Source: Heliocidaris tuberculata
Taxonomy: Eukaryota > Echinodermata > Echinoidea > Camarodonta > Echinometridae
Length of the DNA: 64,000 nucleotides
Direction of reading: 5' to 3'
Assembly: GCA_025618425.1 (NCBI GenBank)
Contig: CM046841.1
Location: 8,967,154 to 9,031,153 of the forward strand
In this document: in pieces, positions 61,786 to 64,000 of the stretch
Layout: the number at the start of each line of letters is the position of its first letter
How positions within the stretch are numbered: position 1 is the first letter of the stretch
The notes under the pieces: generated by a model
The model's database searches: none
Seen by the model: only the letters and a program-made list of their open reading frames with translations
Told to the model about the DNA's origin: nothing
Position numbers and translations under genes: made by a program

Positions 61786-62400
61786 ACACTGCAGAGCCTG
61801 ATCGGTTAAGAGTGAGCATTGGGGTGAAAATTTAATTTCCAGATTTTTAAGATGACATCACTTTCAGGTTTTTCATTAATATCTAAAGTTACTAAAATTC
61901 ACGTTTGTTTTATTGACAAGGTCGGGAAAGTCATTAGATTGGCCCATTTTTCAACAGGGGTGATGAACACTAATGTCACAGACGGACATTTTCTAGAAAG
62001 ATTGATTTAGTCCTAGTTTAACACTCTCTAAACTTTCTTAAGTTTTGTTAGCAAATAATTATAGATCAAACACCATTCCATTGAAAACCAAAAAATATTT
62101 GAAAATATTTGTACAGAATGGTTGTGCCGCGTGGTCATTCACATCTTGATGCAAATTTGTCCGTCCGTGACAGAAAAAAATTGTAAAAGTTTTTTTTTTC
62201 CATTGGTGGGGCAAAAGTGAAAACAAAAACCATGCTGAGCTATCTCACTAGCTAGAGACCTGTACCATGTATGAATAAAATCTTGATCAATTAAATATAC
62301 ATATACTAAAAACGAATTTGAAAATTGTCACGGACGGACACTAATTTTGTCACGGACGGACAATGCAATATACTGAAATGGTAAATGCTGTGAGATTTCA
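61786..62400. repeat. GTCACGGACGGACA repeat, related to 3345-3893
   Basis: Starts CAGAGCCTGATCGGTTA; holds GTCACAGACGGACA, its inverse TGTCCGTCCGTGAC-type, and two more direct copies of GTCACGGACGGACA near 62328-62364. A larger member of the family at 3345-3893. Confidence 0.6.
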
Positions 62401-62464
62401 AATTCAATGAATTGTTTTATTGTTTATTGGTTCATGGAACATATTTCATCCAAAATATCACGTA

Positions 62465-62653
62465 CAGTGAAACCTGTCTTTAAAGACCGCTCGAGACAGA
62501 CAAAAAAAGCCGTCTTTACGAGCAGGTGGTCTTTACGTACAGGTTCCTTTAATACATGATTTAATGAGAAACAGTTTCAAAGGGAAAGAAAAATTGTGGT
62601 CTTTATAGACAGGTAGTCTTTCTATACAGGTGGTCGCTAAAGCAGGTTGGACT
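62465..62653. mobile_element. Mariner-like MITE, CAGTGAAACCTGT ends
   Basis: 189 bases between TA duplications; starts CAGTGAAACCTGTCTTTAAA and ends GCAGGTTGGACTG. Related to 5248-5423. Confidence 0.7.
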
Positions 62654-62655
62654 GT

Positions 62656-64000
62656 ATATGGTATTGTGATCCCCCATATGAATGCAAAAAATTACCCCCC
62701 ACTCTGCCCCAATTTTTTCTTTTTCGAGCTAATAAATGTCATAAAAATCTAATGATTTTGCTATGGCTCTAATGGGAGCCAGCCTGCATTGTCAGTCTGC
62801 AAAAGACATCCATTACAGGTGTTTACAGAAGATGAATACTTATTTTCTTACTTATTTATTTATTAATATTATTATTGCTATTATTGGAGCTGATTTTTTT
62901 GGTCATCAGCAACGTGTAAAAGTTTTAGATTCAACATTAATACTGAAGCTTGATCAATATTCAAATTAAATTACAAGTTGTGCTTGAAAATTATAAACAT
63001 TGGAGGTCAGATGTGGTATTAGACTGCAAGAGCCATGTTTGGACTCAGTTTTGTAAGAATGCTTTGAATTAGTTTAACGTTTGAGACAGATAGAGATTCT
63101 TTGTAGTTCAGGATCATATACAGCCAACAATTTAAAAAAAAAATAGTAATCACATTGTAACATAAGAAGAAACCCTTTTAGACACTTTAAATTTTAAATG
63201 CTCATAATTGACTTGGTTGCATCAACCCTGAAACAGTTTTTTTTATGGGGAAGAGGGTCAGAAAGTTATAATATATGACTTGTAACACTAGTCGTGTTCG
63301 GCAATCCCTCAACTAACAGGACATAATTAGGCTCTATGGGCTTTATACACTCAACTGTTGCCATTAGGGTCTTTGTCCAGAAAGCCAACATTGTTCTTAA
63401 AGTGATAGAGACATTACTGAAAAAGTAAACTATGGTGTGAGAAAGATTTAGACAATGATCTGCATTTCATGATTTGGTTTTCACCCTCTTAAACAGAACT
63501 TTTGAAAAATATGAGATGTTATAAAGAGTACTGGTATGTGATGTTGTAAACCAAATGAGAAATTTTACTTCCTATATACATGTATATGATAATGATCAAT
63601 CACACATAATCCTATTTCTATATTACCTCTATGTTTGAAACAAAATATATGACTTTGAGCTGTAAAGTAAATTAAAATACTAAATATTGATGTCTGATTT
63701 CGGTCCACCTAGATTACTCTAAAGGGTTATTTTGAAAGCTTACATCACATTCTTCTCAACATGGTCATTTTGGTCTGTAGCATATATTGTACATTTACAG
63801 TTGTACACTAAATGAGTACATGCACTTCTACATTGTTTATACCAAGGAGTTATAACTCCTTGTTTATACACTACAATACAGGCATCCACTTTTGACACAG
63901 ATTCCACTTAAAACTAAGTTTTTCAAGCTAAGTTTTGCTTAATAGTGGAATAAAATCAATTTCAAACAAAAAGCAGAAAGCAAGAAGTACGTATGCGCGA
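62656..64000. other. Non-coding stretch to window end
   Basis: AT-rich; a small hairpin AAGGAGTTATAACTCCTT at about 63844. No gene recognised. Confidence 0.6.

Overview
The window is nuclear DNA from a eukaryote, most probably a sea urchin or a close echinoderm relative. It is AT-rich and intron-rich, full of small DNA transposons, SINEs and decayed LINEs, and rich in the palindrome TACATGTA. Nothing in it looks bacterial. The species call is inference from repeat style and protein content.

The one gene that can be read end to end is on the minus strand. Nineteen coding exons between 33643 and 7345 join with correct splice sites and matching phases into one frame of 5694 bases (1897 residues plus stop). 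The product is an orthologue of MDC1, the scaffold that reads gamma-H2AX at DNA breaks. It has an N-terminal Thr4-Gln motif, an FHA domain (about residues 26-127), a long acidic Ser/Thr-Gln region, a basic 829-residue exon with RGRR repeats, and C-terminal tandem BRCT domains (about 1707-1897) that keep the phosphopeptide-binding residues. Between FHA and BRCT lie two canonical SDTD motifs (NBS1-docking type), two DDTD variants and four TQxY motifs (RNF8-docking type). Exon 10 holds 19 tandem copies of an 8-residue unit TQA(V/I)DNMA, which resembles the MDC1 N-terminal dimerisation site. That array is the most striking find: it may turn a dimer switch into an ATM-controlled polymer switch.

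Layout: 1-3030, non-coding, ending in poly(A) signals that may close an unseen plus-strand gene. 3350-7180, a cluster of small transposons. 7345-33658, the MDC1 gene; its introns carry TTAA-flanked, hAT-like, mariner-like and other elements, tRNA-derived SINEs and simple repeats. 33659-34520, MDC1 upstream region. 34525-45030, transposon territory: a 5'-truncated L1/Tx1-like LINE interrupted by a hAT-type element, hAT-like elements filled with a GGGCACTTATCAGA minisatellite, a CR1/jockey-like LINE, and another hAT-like element. 45030-54670, mostly non-coding DNA with several long fold-back repeats and one GC-rich islet of unknown origin. 55790-57350, a possible 5' end of a plus-strand gene (non-coding first exon plus a short coding exon with a membrane segment). 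57500-64000, more transposons, otherwise nothing recognised.

All boundaries come from reading splice signals and repeats by eye; no alignment or transcript data were available.
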